DNA from: Deltaproteobacteria bacterium
GTDB taxonomy: Bacteria > Bdellovibrionota_C > UBA2361 > SZUA-149 > JAITKM01
Direction: 5' to 3'
DNA: 64,000 nucleotides
Assembly (NCBI GenBank): GCA_031278395.1
Contig: JAITKM010000007.1
Span: 124,001-188,000, forward strand
Shown here: positions 28,414 to 36,319 of the stretch, in pieces
How positions within the stretch are numbered: the stretch's first letter is position 1
How the letters are laid out: the number at the start of each line of letters is the position of its first letter
The notes under the pieces: model-generated
Databases searched by the model: none
What the model was told of the DNA's origin: nothing
The model's input: the letters and a program-made list of their open reading frames with translations, nothing else
Position numbers and translations under genes: made by a program

Positions 28414-28555
28414 TATTTCAAAACACGAATAATTTATTTTAAAACACGATATTTTATTTTCTCAAATCACAAACTAATTTATTTCAGAATACAGGCTATT
28501 TAATTAAATACACGTTTTTTTTAATTAAAATCACAGTATTAATTTATTTTCACGA
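28414..28555. repeat. Iteron array, about seven degenerate copies at 21-23 bp spacing
   Basis: The best copies are tatttcaaaacacga (28414) and tattttaaaacacga (28435), exactly 21 bases apart. Degenerate copies (caaatcaca, cagaataca, taaatacacg, taaaatcacag, ttttcacga) follow, with anchor bases near 28463, 28485, 28505, 28526 and 28547. The spacing stays at about two helical turns, as expected for initiator-binding iterons. Confidence 0.7.
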
Positions 28556-28891
28556 TAGAGCTTTGAGATAATTTTTTTTCAAAGCACTATTAATTTGTTA
28601 ATTTACTTAAGTCATTTCACGAAATAATATTAAACAATAGTGAGTTTAGGTTTATATGGACAAATAAGTTTATTTGGTTAGCAAATTTTTTTATTAAACT
28701 ACAGAAAAGCGCAGATGGGGAGTGGTTGGATAGTTTTAAAATTAACTCTCTTATTCCAAAACACGATATTTTATTTATTCTATAGTGTTTTGAGATAAGA
28801 TTTTTTATTTATATTTAATAATTATTTAAAATTATTAAATATTTTTTTTAAAATAAGACTTGAATTTTATTTTTTTTGAGTATATGTTGCG

Positions 28892-28921
28892 CCGTTTTTT
28901 AACTCAAAACACGTTAAAAAC
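28892..28921. promoter_or_regulatory. Inverted repeat before parA, possible par operator
   Basis: Arms cgttttttaac and gttaaaaacg flank a tcaaaacac core that repeats the iteron motif. It ends 31 bases before the parA ATG. Autorepression of par operons at such sites is common, and overlap with an iteron could couple replication and partition. The role is inferred. Confidence 0.45.
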
Positions 28922-28951
28922 GCCTGAAAATCACATCAAATACAAAAAATT

Positions 28952-29719
28952 ATGGGAAATACTTACGCAATAATTAACCAAAAAGGCGGCGTTGGCAAAA
29001 CTACATCTGTAGCTAACATTGGAGCTGCCCTAGCTAATAAAGGAAAGAAAATTTTGTTAATTGATATTGATCCGCAAGCGAATTTAGGCTCGCATTACGG
29101 TATTATTATTGATGAGACAAAAGATATGTTTTCAATGTATGATGTCTTATGTAAAGAATTTCCTCTTAAAGATTTGATTGTTGAAATTAATGACAACTTA
29201 CATCTTGCTCCATCTGGTATTTATCTTAGTGGTGCGGAACTTGAGCTTGCCGCGACAATTGGTAGGGAATTTAAACTAAAAAATGCTATCAAAACAATTT
29301 CAAACACATATGATATTATTTTTATAGACTGTCCGCCATCGCTTGGAGTTTTAACCCAAAATGCGCTTGTGGCTTCAACCGGAGCAATTATTCCAGTGCA
29401 GAGCGAGTATTTAGCTCTTAATGGGGTTGATCAATTACTAACTACGATTGGCATTGTTCGTGATTCTTATAATCCGTCTTTGTTAGTTACAGGAGCATTT
29501 ATCAGTATGTTTAATTCTAAAAGGCGTCTTGATAAAAGTGTTGCAGAAAGTTTAAAAGAATATTTTGGCGAAGTTTTGTTTAAAACAATTATTCGCGAAA
29601 ATGTTACGCTTGCAGAAGCTCCAGCTCAAGGGACGTCTGTATATGAGCTAGATTCAAATTCAAATGGCGCTGCTGATTACAATTCTTTAGCTGATGAAAT
29701 AATCGAAAGGGATATGTAA
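28952..29719 (+). CDS. parA: Chromosome/plasmid partition ATPase ParA
   Basis: ParA is a DNA-bound ATPase whose gradient, driven by ParB, separates replicated origins. The 255-residue protein has the deviant Walker A KGGVGKTT (residues 11-18), LLIDIDPQANLGSHYG, YDIIFIDCPPSLGVLTQNAL and a C-terminal region with RLDKSVAESLKEYFGE and IRENVTLAEAPAQGTSVYEL, as in Soj-type ParA. It lacks an N-terminal HTH, resembling chromosomal Soj and type Ib plasmid ParA. parB follows. Confidence 0.95.
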   Translation: MGNTYAIINQKGGVGKTTSVANIGAALANKGKKILLIDIDPQANLGSHYGIIIDETKDMFSMYDVLCKEFPLKDLIVEINDNLHLAPSGIYLSGAELELAATIGREFKLKNAIKTISNTYDIIFIDCPPSLGVLTQNALVASTGAIIPVQSEYLALNGVDQLLTTIGIVRDSYNPSLLVTGAFISMFNSKRRLDKSVAESLKEYFGEVLFKTIIRENVTLAEAPAQGTSVYELDSNSNGAADYNSLADEIIERDM

Positions 29720-29847
29720 AATAGTAGCCCTCATCTTTGAGGGATGGAGGAAGTGGTGTAGCCGCGGAAACTTACTTTTTCGGCTTTGCCAACATTCCAT
29801 TTCTCAGAGGTGAGGAATTATATGACTATAAAGGAGATAATAAACAC
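29720..29847. repeat. Palindrome-bearing insert-like stretch between parA and parB
   Basis: The 128 bases between parA and parB contain CCCTCA...TGAGGG and AGCCG...CGGCT inverted segments and a gaggaagtgg motif. It is open in the parB frame from a GTG/ATG-like start at 29737, but the proper parB start with a ribosome site is at 29848. Its CCTC/GAGG make-up resembles other palindromes in this window. Confidence 0.4.
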
Positions 29848-30738
29848 ATGCGAAAACAGATAAATATTAGAACCAATCCTCTTTTTAATCATTCGTTAAA
29901 TGAAAGATTGACATCTGGAAATCCATATCGTGAATTGAAACTAAATGATATCGATGTTGATCCTAATCAGCCTAGACGGATTTTTGATGAAGAAGCAATT
30001 AGAATGTTGGCTGAAACCATAAAAATTTATGGTGTTATGAATCCTATTACTGTTCGGGCTATTGATGGTGGAACATATAGAATCGTAGCGGGCGAAAGAC
30101 GTTATCGTGCATCGATATTAGCTGGTAAAAAAACTATTCCAGCAGTTATTGTTAGCGATAACGAAAATGATACTAAAACAACTCTTTCTAAACAGTTGAT
30201 TGAAAATATTCAGCGAGAAGGCTTAAATCCGCTAGAGAGAGCCGAAGCAATAGGTAAATTAAGAGATCAAACAAGCATGAGTATTCGAGATATTGCAGCT
30301 AATCTTGGTATATCAAAGACAATGGTGCAAAGAAGTCTTGAAATTTTGGATTTACCTAGTGATTTAAAACTAGCTTTAGAGCAAGGAAAATCAGAAAGTA
30401 AAATTTTGTTATTAGCTAAACTAGAATCGGCTGAGTTAAGAAAAGAATTTATTGATAATATAGATGATTGGACCAGGGTTGACCTTGAGGAAAAATTATA
30501 CTTACTAAATAATCCAGTAGAAACAGAGGTTAAAGTGTCCCACGGTGGGACAAAAAAGATCAAAAATGATAGCCAGGTTTCTGTAGAAGATATGAGAATT
30601 ATTGAAGAATTACAAAGGCAATTAGGTACTAAAGTTGAATTAGTTAGAAAAAATAGTAATAAACAACAAGGAAAATTACTGATAGATTTTTATTCAGATG
30701 AAATTTTAAAAGGAATTTATGACAGAATCGTGAAATGA
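29848..30738 (+). CDS. parB: Partition protein ParB
   Basis: ParB is a CTP-dependent clamp that loads at parS and activates ParA. The 296-residue form starts at ATG 29848, behind aaaggagataa, and not at the longer open frame (29737). It has LKLNDIDVDPNQPRRIFDEE, VAGERRYRASILAGKKTIPA (GERRxRA box), ENIQREGLNPLERAEAIGKL and the HTH SIRDIAANLGISKTMVQRSL. The C-terminal dimerisation part is present. A parS-like palindrome lies inside the gene at 30536. Confidence 0.94.
   Translation: MRKQINIRTNPLFNHSLNERLTSGNPYRELKLNDIDVDPNQPRRIFDEEAIRMLAETIKIYGVMNPITVRAIDGGTYRIVAGERRYRASILAGKKTIPAVIVSDNENDTKTTLSKQLIENIQREGLNPLERAEAIGKLRDQTSMSIRDIAANLGISKTMVQRSLEILDLPSDLKLALEQGKSESKILLLAKLESAELRKEFIDNIDDWTRVDLEEKLYLLNNPVETEVKVSHGGTKKIKNDSQVSVEDMRIIEELQRQLGTKVELVRKNSNKQQGKLLIDFYSDEILKGIYDRIVK
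30536..30552. promoter_or_regulatory. parS-like palindrome inside parB
   Basis: tgtcccac-g-gtgggaca is a perfect 8+8 palindrome with one central base. It resembles the parS consensus TGTTTCACGTGAAACA in its TGT..CAC/GTG..ACA frame, but it has an extra centre base and CCC for TTT. parS sites inside par genes are known. It is a candidate only. Confidence 0.4.
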
Positions 30739-30851
30739 GATAAAAGGTTCTCCTTCTGTCGTTGCTTCCACTGAGGTCCTGCCTTCTAAAAATTAGGAGT
30801 CAGCGTAGTCGAGGTAAGAATTAATAAAATGTATAACAATATTAGTATGTT

Positions 30852-31736
30852 ATGAATAATATAAATGATATATCTGTATATCAGATGCAAGTAGAGTCAT
30901 TTTTACAGTCTTCGCTTGCTACAGCATTTGATGATACTGAACTGTGGCAATCTATAAAATATACTTTAACTGTTCAGGGTAAAAGAATTCGTCCAGTTTT
31001 GGTTTTAATGGCGGCAAAAATGTTATCTGTTTCAACTGATAAGGTCAGCAAGTTTTTACTAGCTATAGAATATTTACATAATTCGTCGCTAATTCATGAT
31101 GATTTGCCAGCCTTAGATAATGACGATTATCGTCGTGGAAAACCAACTTGTCATAAAGTTTATGGAGAGTCGACTGCTCTGTTGGCTGGCGACGCTTTAA
31201 TTGTGAAAGCATTTTCTCTGATAACAGAGGCGGTAGAGTTAGAAGATAGTGAGAAAGTTAAATTAATTAGTTTGCTGACCGAGACATTTTATAAAATTTG
31301 TTTAGGGCAAGTGTTAGACCTAAAAAAATATAACGAGAGCTTAATAAGTCTTGAAAATAGAAAAAAAGCCTTAGAATTTAAGCAGTTAAATAAAACAGCT
31401 GCGTTAATTACCACGTGTTTATTGGGAGTATTTTTATTAAGTTCTGTTTCTAAAGATACAGTAGGAAAAAAAAATATTATCTCTGCGGGGCAAAACTTAG
31501 GGCTACTTTTTCAAGCAACAGATGATATTTTAGATTCAGTTAAAGATGAAATATCTGGTGTTAGTAAAGATGAGCAAAACGGAATAGATACATATGTAAC
31601 TATTTTTGGTTTGGAAAAAACTAAGCAAATTGCCTGCGATTTAGCAGAGAAGACAAAAAAAGCTCTAGATTATTTTGGAGAAAAAGCGGGAGAATTAAAA
31701 AATTTTGTAGATTTCATTTTGTATAGAAAAGTATGA
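30852..31736 (+). CDS. ispA: Polyprenyl diphosphate synthase (farnesyl-diphosphate-synthase-like)
   Basis: The enzyme condenses isopentenyl diphosphate with allylic diphosphates to make C15 or longer prenyl chains for quinones and carrier lipids. The 294-residue protein has KRIRPVLVLMAAKML, the first aspartate-rich motif in SLIHDDLPALDNDDYRRGKP, GESTALLAGDALI, and the second motif LLFQATDDILD. The layout matches IspA-type short-chain synthases; product length is uncertain. It follows parB by 113 bases and is probably a separate unit. Confidence 0.9.
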   Translation: MNNINDISVYQMQVESFLQSSLATAFDDTELWQSIKYTLTVQGKRIRPVLVLMAAKMLSVSTDKVSKFLLAIEYLHNSSLIHDDLPALDNDDYRRGKPTCHKVYGESTALLAGDALIVKAFSLITEAVELEDSEKVKLISLLTETFYKICLGQVLDLKKYNESLISLENRKKALEFKQLNKTAALITTCLLGVFLLSSVSKDTVGKKNIISAGQNLGLLFQATDDILDSVKDEISGVSKDEQNGIDTYVTIFGLEKTKQIACDLAEKTKKALDYFGEKAGELKNFVDFILYRKV

Positions 31737-31751
31737 CAGATGAGTGCTGTA

Positions 31752-31794
31752 GGAACTTCCTCAATACAATGCTTTGCTTGATAGAGGAAGTTCC
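31752..31794. repeat. GGAACTTCCTC inverted repeat after ispA
   Basis: ggaacttcctc (31752-31762) and gaggaagttcc (31784-31794) form a perfect 11-bp stem with a 21-base loop that adds partial pairing. It lies 16 bases after the ispA stop but has no U-tract. It shares the CCTC/GAGG make-up of several other palindromes in the window. Confidence 0.55.
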
Positions 31795-31854
31795 CAGCAT
31801 CGGAGGGAGTTACGGCTTGTATAATCTAAATTAATTCTGTATAAGCCTGTCGCA

Positions 31855-33147
31855 ATGGAAACAGTTATAAATTCAAAAAAATGTTCGCAAAACACAAGTC
31901 TTTTACCTATAGATTTTGGGTTTAATTTCGCTTGGGCAAACCGTAGAATTTTTTTGATTCTCGGTATTATCTTAACAGTTATCAATGCCGTTATTTATCA
32001 GCTTATATTTAATCTCAAGCAATTTAGTTTAGAGCAGTCTTTTATTTTCTTGTCAGTTTTAAACTTGTTTTTAGTAGCTGCGGTTTGGACTTTTTCAGCT
32101 GTGCTAGCAATTGAGAAAGGACAGCAAAAAATACCACAGTTAAAAAATTTACTTTTGTCCTCGATTTCATTTTTACCCAAGACGCTGATTTCTCTAGGAT
32201 TAATTTTAGTTCTGATGGCGTTTGGGATGGTTTTTATGCCGTTGATTTTGATTTTTTTTATTTGGTCGCCGTTCTTTGGAATAGCTGATTTTTATAGCAA
32301 AGAAACTAAACCAATTTTTCCGGATGATGAAGATGATTTTTTGCTAATTCCAGAAGACAAAGAAGAAACTTTTTTTAGTAATTCAGTTTTGAATTTTGGA
32401 TTATTACGTTCATCATCCCTGTCTAATCAAAATTTTGCTACCACTGCCTATTTAATTTTAATAATTTTGTTTGTACTAAGTTTAAACTTTATTATTTTAT
32501 CCTGTTTTCAAATGGTAACTGATAATCGGTTGGTAAATTATGGCATTAATATTTTTGGTTCAGTTAGCCAAGCTTTTTTAGCTGGTATTGTCGCTGGTAG
32601 TTTTCTTGCGGTTCTGCCAGAAAAAGCTAGAAATGAGTTACAGATTAAAAACCTCTCCACTGTTTTGCAAAGCCAAAGATTATTTAAAATTCAGAGTAAT
32701 CGAACCTGGACGCTCATTGTGCTTTTTGGGTTATTGTTAAACTTTAGTGGCGTCTATTATTTTTTGATTGTCTCTAAAGATTTGCCTAGTTCAGCTCAAG
32801 TGCAAATTACCGCCGCTTATCAGGATGCTAGCGATCTGGTGCTTAAATTAAAGATTACTGATCAGCAAAAGCATTTGACTTGGTTAGTGCCTACTAGTTT
32901 TGTGATTCAATATCCTGAATTAGGAAAAAATCCGGAATTTGTGCTGCCGAGTAGTTTTTCAATGTCAGATTTGGAACAAAAAACGCTAAAAACGCTTACA
33001 CCGGATGTTACTCAAATCATACTAACGCTGCGTTTTGTATTCCAGAAGCCAGCCGAGTCAAAAGTCAATTTTGACGTATATTACTATAATGTGTTTGATA
33101 TAAAACAAGAGAAAATCTTAGTCGTTAAAGGCGCGTTAGAAGAGTAG
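31855..33147 (+). CDS. Polytopic membrane protein of unknown function
   Basis: The 430-residue protein has about six hydrophobic segments: FLILGIILTVINAVIYQLIF, FLSVLNLFLVAAVWTFSAVL, LGLILVLMAFGMVFMPLILI, AYLILIILFVLSLNFIIL, AFLAGIVAGSFLAVL and LIVLFGLLLNFSGVYYFLIV. A soluble domain of about 130 residues follows at the C-terminus, with beta character. The N-terminal MxxVINSKKCSQN region is cytoplasmic or periplasmic. I recognise no family. The 12-base gap to the BrnA-like gene suggests co-transcription. Confidence 0.6.
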   Translation: METVINSKKCSQNTSLLPIDFGFNFAWANRRIFLILGIILTVINAVIYQLIFNLKQFSLEQSFIFLSVLNLFLVAAVWTFSAVLAIEKGQQKIPQLKNLLLSSISFLPKTLISLGLILVLMAFGMVFMPLILIFFIWSPFFGIADFYSKETKPIFPDDEDDFLLIPEDKEETFFSNSVLNFGLLRSSSLSNQNFATTAYLILIILFVLSLNFIILSCFQMVTDNRLVNYGINIFGSVSQAFLAGIVAGSFLAVLPEKARNELQIKNLSTVLQSQRLFKIQSNRTWTLIVLFGLLLNFSGVYYFLIVSKDLPSSAQVQITAAYQDASDLVLKLKITDQQKHLTWLVPTSFVIQYPELGKNPEFVLPSSFSMSDLEQKTLKTLTPDVTQIILTLRFVFQKPAESKVNFDVYYYNVFDIKQEKILVVKGALEE

Positions 33148-33159
33148 AGAGGGGCAAAA

Positions 33160-33486
33160 ATGGATAATGAAATTGATTTTAAAAATGCCAGTCGAAGGGC
33201 TTTATTTGGAAAGCAGAAACGTTTGCCGGGCGAAAATTATTCGGCTGTTAATAAGCCTAAGCGTCATGCAAAAACTAAGATCACCATTAACCTTGATGCT
33301 GATTTAGTTCAGCATTTTAAGGAAAAAGGTAAGCGTGAACGAACTAGTTACCAGTTGTTAATTAATCAAGCCTTACGTGAACATCTTGAAGGCACATCTA
33401 GCGAGCGTATTGCCAAAACTGTAGGGTTAATTTTGTTGCAAGATAAATCTTTTTTAGAAAGATTAATCGAGGAGTTAAAAAAATAA
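33160..33486 (+). CDS. BrnA-like antitoxin/RHH-type DNA-binding protein without a visible toxin
   Basis: The 108-residue basic protein has KTKITINLDADLVQHFKEKG followed by TSYQLLINQALREHLEG, the pattern of BrnA antitoxins (ribbon-helix-helix end: hydrophobic strand, Asp-Ala-Asp, helix, xxYQxxIN..LR). A BrnT toxin normally precedes BrnA, but here the upstream gene is a membrane protein. It may have been recruited as a plain repressor. A site gaggggcaaaa precedes the ATG. The C-terminal 25 residues (VGLILLQDKSFLERLIEELK) are extra. Confidence 0.5.
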   Translation: MDNEIDFKNASRRALFGKQKRLPGENYSAVNKPKRHAKTKITINLDADLVQHFKEKGKRERTSYQLLINQALREHLEGTSSERIAKTVGLILLQDKSFLERLIEELKK

Positions 33487-33506
33487 GCCTCAAAATTTAA
33501 AACAAT

Positions 33507-34199
33507 ATGTCCAAATTTATTACGATATATGCTGATGGTGGTGGCGCAGGTTCTAAAACTGCAGGTTCAGGGTGTGTGATTCAGATTAATGACGAACAGG
33601 TTTCTTTAATAAAGTTGGTTGGTTTTTTAGGAAAAGCAACCAATAACGAAGCTGAAATTACTGCTGTATTAATGGGGTTAGCCTATATTCGGTATTTAAA
33701 TCAAGAGTTAATTCGTAGAACTGTGTGGGAAAAGCAAATCCCTCTCTTTGAGGAGGGAAGTCAGCGCGAAACACTGACAGAGGGTAGTATATATGAAGTG
33801 CGAGTAGTTTCTGACAGTGAATATACTTTAAAAAGCGCGACCTGTTATATTTCAACGTGGCTAAAAAATGGCTGGAAAACAGCGGCTAAGGAACCAGTTA
33901 AAAATCAAGGGCTTTGGAAAATATATTTAAAGCTTGCATATAAGTTAAACATTACAGCCGAGCATGTGAAAGGTCATAGTGGGCATTTGTTTAATGAAGC
34001 TTGTGACCAGGCTAGCACGTGGTCTAGATTAAATGGCAAAACAGATAAGTCAACCCAGTTTGTCAAAATTCCTAATAACCCAATTGGAGAAGACTGGATT
34101 TTGATAGATCTTGAGAATTTTCTCGGTTATGCACGGGAAGGACAGATTAAACAAGCAGTTCAGCAACTAGAGAGTTTAGTGTCGTTATATCCGAATTAG
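33507..34199 (+). CDS. rnhA: Ribonuclease HI with an in-frame palindromic insert and C-terminal extension
   Basis: RNase HI cuts RNA in RNA:DNA hybrids. Catalytic residues are Asp10 (IYADGGGAG), Glu48 (TNNEAE), Asp103 (VVSDSEYTLKS) and Asp167 (FNEACDQAS), with His157 in VKGHSGH. The handle-like WLKNGWKTAAKEPVKNQGLW is conserved. Compared with E. coli RNase HI the Glu48-Asp103 gap is about 33 residues longer. Part of that extra (QIPLFEEGSQRETLTEGS) is encoded by a palindrome at about 33738-33788. About 50 further residues follow the catalytic core. Confidence 0.9.
   Translation: MSKFITIYADGGGAGSKTAGSGCVIQINDEQVSLIKLVGFLGKATNNEAEITAVLMGLAYIRYLNQELIRRTVWEKQIPLFEEGSQRETLTEGSIYEVRVVSDSEYTLKSATCYISTWLKNGWKTAAKEPVKNQGLWKIYLKLAYKLNITAEHVKGHSGHLFNEACDQASTWSRLNGKTDKSTQFVKIPNNPIGEDWILIDLENFLGYAREGQIKQAVQQLESLVSLYPN
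33738..33788. repeat. Palindromic element inserted in the rnhA reading frame
   Basis: The segment has outer arms ccctct (33740-33745) and agaggg (33779-33784), inner arms gtcag (33760-33764) and ctgac (33774-33778), and a local cctc...gagg stem. It encodes residues 78-94 of RnhA in a region where homologues have no such loop. Its CCTC/GAGG composition is shared with palindromes near 19067, 29725 and 31752. Confidence 0.5.
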
Positions 34200-34319
34200 A
34201 TTTTTAATTTTCTAAATTTTTTACCCCTTGCCTATTTTTTTGATACGTCCTGACGAAAAATGGGTTACTGAAATTTCATACTTAGTGGGGATTTAGTGAA
34301 AATTTATGTTATATAGAAA

Positions 34320-34760
34320 CTACGAAATAGATTTATTTTTGCCGGTTTGATTTTCAAAGCCTTGCATTTCAGAGGCTTTTAATTTGTCGTGTTCTTCTTT
34401 GGCTAGCGTCTCTTTAGAGGCTCCTTTAATAGCGAGTTTGAGTTGGTTTTTTAAAGCGAGTTTTTGTTGTTCTTGTATTCTTAGTCTGTGCCTCAACAGT
34501 TCTGGCGTAATAATATTACAAACTAGAGCTGAAACTTTTTCTTTTTGGATATTTTCCTTGGTTACATTTCTTAAATACCGCGCCGTAACTTTCTTGCCAA
34601 CTAAAGCAATTAGTAACGCCTCACCCGCTGCCATAAAAAGTTTTTTCATACCGCCATCTTCGGCAGTAGTCGTCTTAATATAATTCTTATCCTCTGCAGC
34701 TTTGGATTCTGTTTTAATTTTTTGCAATAACGGAGTTTTTTTTATATCTGGCGAAAGCAT
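34320..34760 (-). CDS. Hypothetical protein, 146 residues
   Basis: I do not recognise this protein. Residues 40-56 form a mildly hydrophobic helix (LFMAAGEALLIALVGKKV). The C-terminal half is charged and helical (LLRHRLRIQEQQKLALKNQL, KETLAKEEHDKLKASEM), so a coiled coil is possible. It is on the opposite strand to its neighbours and lies just before the ABC transporter genes, divergent from them by 91 bases. Confidence 0.5.
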   Translation of the reverse strand: MLSPDIKKTPLLQKIKTESKAAEDKNYIKTTTAEDGGMKKLFMAAGEALLIALVGKKVTARYLRNVTKENIQKEKVSALVCNIITPELLRHRLRIQEQQKLALKNQLKLAIKGASKETLAKEEHDKLKASEMQGFENQTGKNKSIS

Positions 34761-34851
34761 ATAGTTATTATTGTTATTGAATTTAGGGCAGAATATGTAA
34801 CAAATATCTGCTTGCCAATAAAGTAAAATAATAATAGTAGCTTAACCTTGT

Positions 34852-35556
34852 ATGATAACTGTAACAAATTTAAGTAAAAATTTTAAAGAGATACCAGCCG
34901 TACGTAATGTGTCGTTTGAGATAACTGAACACGAAATTGTTGGTTTTCTTGGTCCAAATGGAGCAGGTAAAACAACCACTATGCGCATGTTAACTACCTT
35001 TATTCAGCCCACCCAGGGCAAAATTTCTATTGCTGGTTATAGCCGTGATAAAGAACCAGACAAAATTCGCAAAAATATTGGTTACTTGCCAGAAATACCT
35101 CCACTCTATCCCGAACTTACAGTTAAGGAATATTTGGTATTTGTTGCCAAACTTCGCAGTGTCTGCAACGCACAACTAAAGCTTAGACTTGAGGAAGTCT
35201 TAGAGCTTTGTGGTTTAGCGGATTTTCAAAACCGAGTTTGTGGCGTGCTGTCCAAAGGCTATAAACAACGAGTTGGGCTGGCTCAAGCTATAATTCATAA
35301 TCCACAGGTAATTATTTTAGACGAACCAACCAGCGGACTTGATCCACTACAAATTATTGAAATTAGAAAACTGATTAAGGAGTTAGGCAAACAACACACG
35401 CTCATTTTAAGCAGTCATATCTTGCAAGAAGTTACCGAAGTTTGTTCGCGGGTGCTAATCATGGCGCAAGGAAAAATCATGGCGGATGACCAAGTTGCAA
35501 CACTGACGCAAGCTAAAACCTTAGAGCAGATATTTATTGAAGCGGTGAGCGAGTAA
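34852..35556 (+). CDS. ABC transporter ATP-binding protein (GldA/NatA-like)
   Basis: The 234-residue ATPase has Walker A FLGPNGAGKTTTMRML, Q-loop region GYLPEIPPLYPELTVKEYLV, signature VLSKGYKQRVGLAQAIIHNP (SKG in place of SGG), Walker B VIILDEPTSGLDP and switch His in LSSHILQEV. The sequence resembles ATPases of the ABC-2 type exporters found with Gld-like partners. It forms an operon with the two following genes (10-base gap, then a 4-base overlap). Confidence 0.92.
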   Translation: MITVTNLSKNFKEIPAVRNVSFEITEHEIVGFLGPNGAGKTTTMRMLTTFIQPTQGKISIAGYSRDKEPDKIRKNIGYLPEIPPLYPELTVKEYLVFVAKLRSVCNAQLKLRLEEVLELCGLADFQNRVCGVLSKGYKQRVGLAQAIIHNPQVIILDEPTSGLDPLQIIEIRKLIKELGKQHTLILSSHILQEVTEVCSRVLIMAQGKIMADDQVATLTQAKTLEQIFIEAVSE

Positions 35557-35566
35557 AGAAAGTGTT

Positions 35567-36319
35567 ATGTTAAATGTTTTAAAAAAAGAGTTAAAAATTA
35601 GTTTTGTTACACCATTTGGATATGTGCTGATTGCTGGCGTCATGGTCTTGTCTGGTTTTTTCTTTTTTAGCCTCCTTCAGAATTTTAATTATGTCAGCGC
35701 TAAGTCTGTTAATATCATGAGTGTTAAGCCGAATCTAAATGAATGGGTGATTTTGCCATATTACCAAACCTTGGAAATAATTCTTATTTTTTTAGTTCCA
35801 ATTCTAACCATGAAAAGTTTTGCTGAAGAAAAAAAGAACGGAACTTTTGAAATGCTAATTACTTCGCCGCTTTCTATTTTTAAATTAGTTTTGGGTAAAT
35901 ATTTAGGCATCTCAATTGTTGCTGGTTTAGCTTTATGCTCCTCATTTTCTTTTTGTGCGGCGTTAATCTATTTTACTGAGGTCGAGACTTTGCCGGCGTT
36001 GGTTGGTTTTTTGGGATTAATTTTTTCTTTATTGAGTTTTCTTGCGCTAAGCCTTGGTGTGGCGTCGTTTGCTAGCAGCCAAACCGTAGCGGGAGTTGTG
36101 TCGTTAGTAACTTTACTGGTGCTTTATGCCATAGACGCTCCGGCAACTCAGGTTAATACAAGCTTAGTTAATGTGCTAAGCTATCTTGCGCCTTCAACGC
36201 ATGCGCTTAATTTGTTCAAAGGGATTTTGCAAAGCGAGGATTTAATATACTTCTTAAGTTTAATTGCGCTGGGTTTGTTCATCGCCAACCGAAGTTTGGA
36301 AACCTGGAGGCGTTTATGA
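35567..36319 (+). CDS. ABC-2-type permease (GldF-like)
   Basis: The 250-residue protein begins MLNVLKKELKISFVTPFGYV and has six hydrophobic segments. A periplasmic loop holds NLNEWVILPYYQTLEI, then MKSFAEEKKNGTFEMLITSP, a hallmark of ABC-2 permeases partnered with GldA/GldG-like proteins. The start at 35567 is preceded by an aaagaaagtgtt site. It overlaps the next gene by 4 bases (atga-type), showing coupled translation. Confidence 0.88.
   Translation: MLNVLKKELKISFVTPFGYVLIAGVMVLSGFFFFSLLQNFNYVSAKSVNIMSVKPNLNEWVILPYYQTLEIILIFLVPILTMKSFAEEKKNGTFEMLITSPLSIFKLVLGKYLGISIVAGLALCSSFSFCAALIYFTEVETLPALVGFLGLIFSLLSFLALSLGVASFASSQTVAGVVSLVTLLVLYAIDAPATQVNTSLVNVLSYLAPSTHALNLFKGILQSEDLIYFLSLIALGLFIANRSLETWRRL

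Larger units (their letters stand above)
28169..28951. other. Putative replication origin: AT-rich gap between rep and parA
   Basis: This 783-base gap is extremely AT-rich and lies between a divergent replication initiator and parA. It holds an iteron array (28414-28555), another matching repeat near 28754 (tattccaaaacacga-like), an inverted copy at about 28782-28798 (tgttttgag), and an inverted repeat around 28892-28921 (cgttttttaac/gttaaaaacg) just before parA. No perfect DnaA box (TTATCCACA) was seen. It fits an iteron-type origin plus a par-operon operator. Confidence 0.7.

Noticed and set aside
29737-29847. Longer N-terminus for ParB
   Set aside because: The extra 37 codons have no ParB similarity and come from a palindrome-rich spacer. 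ATG 29848 has aaaggag upstream.
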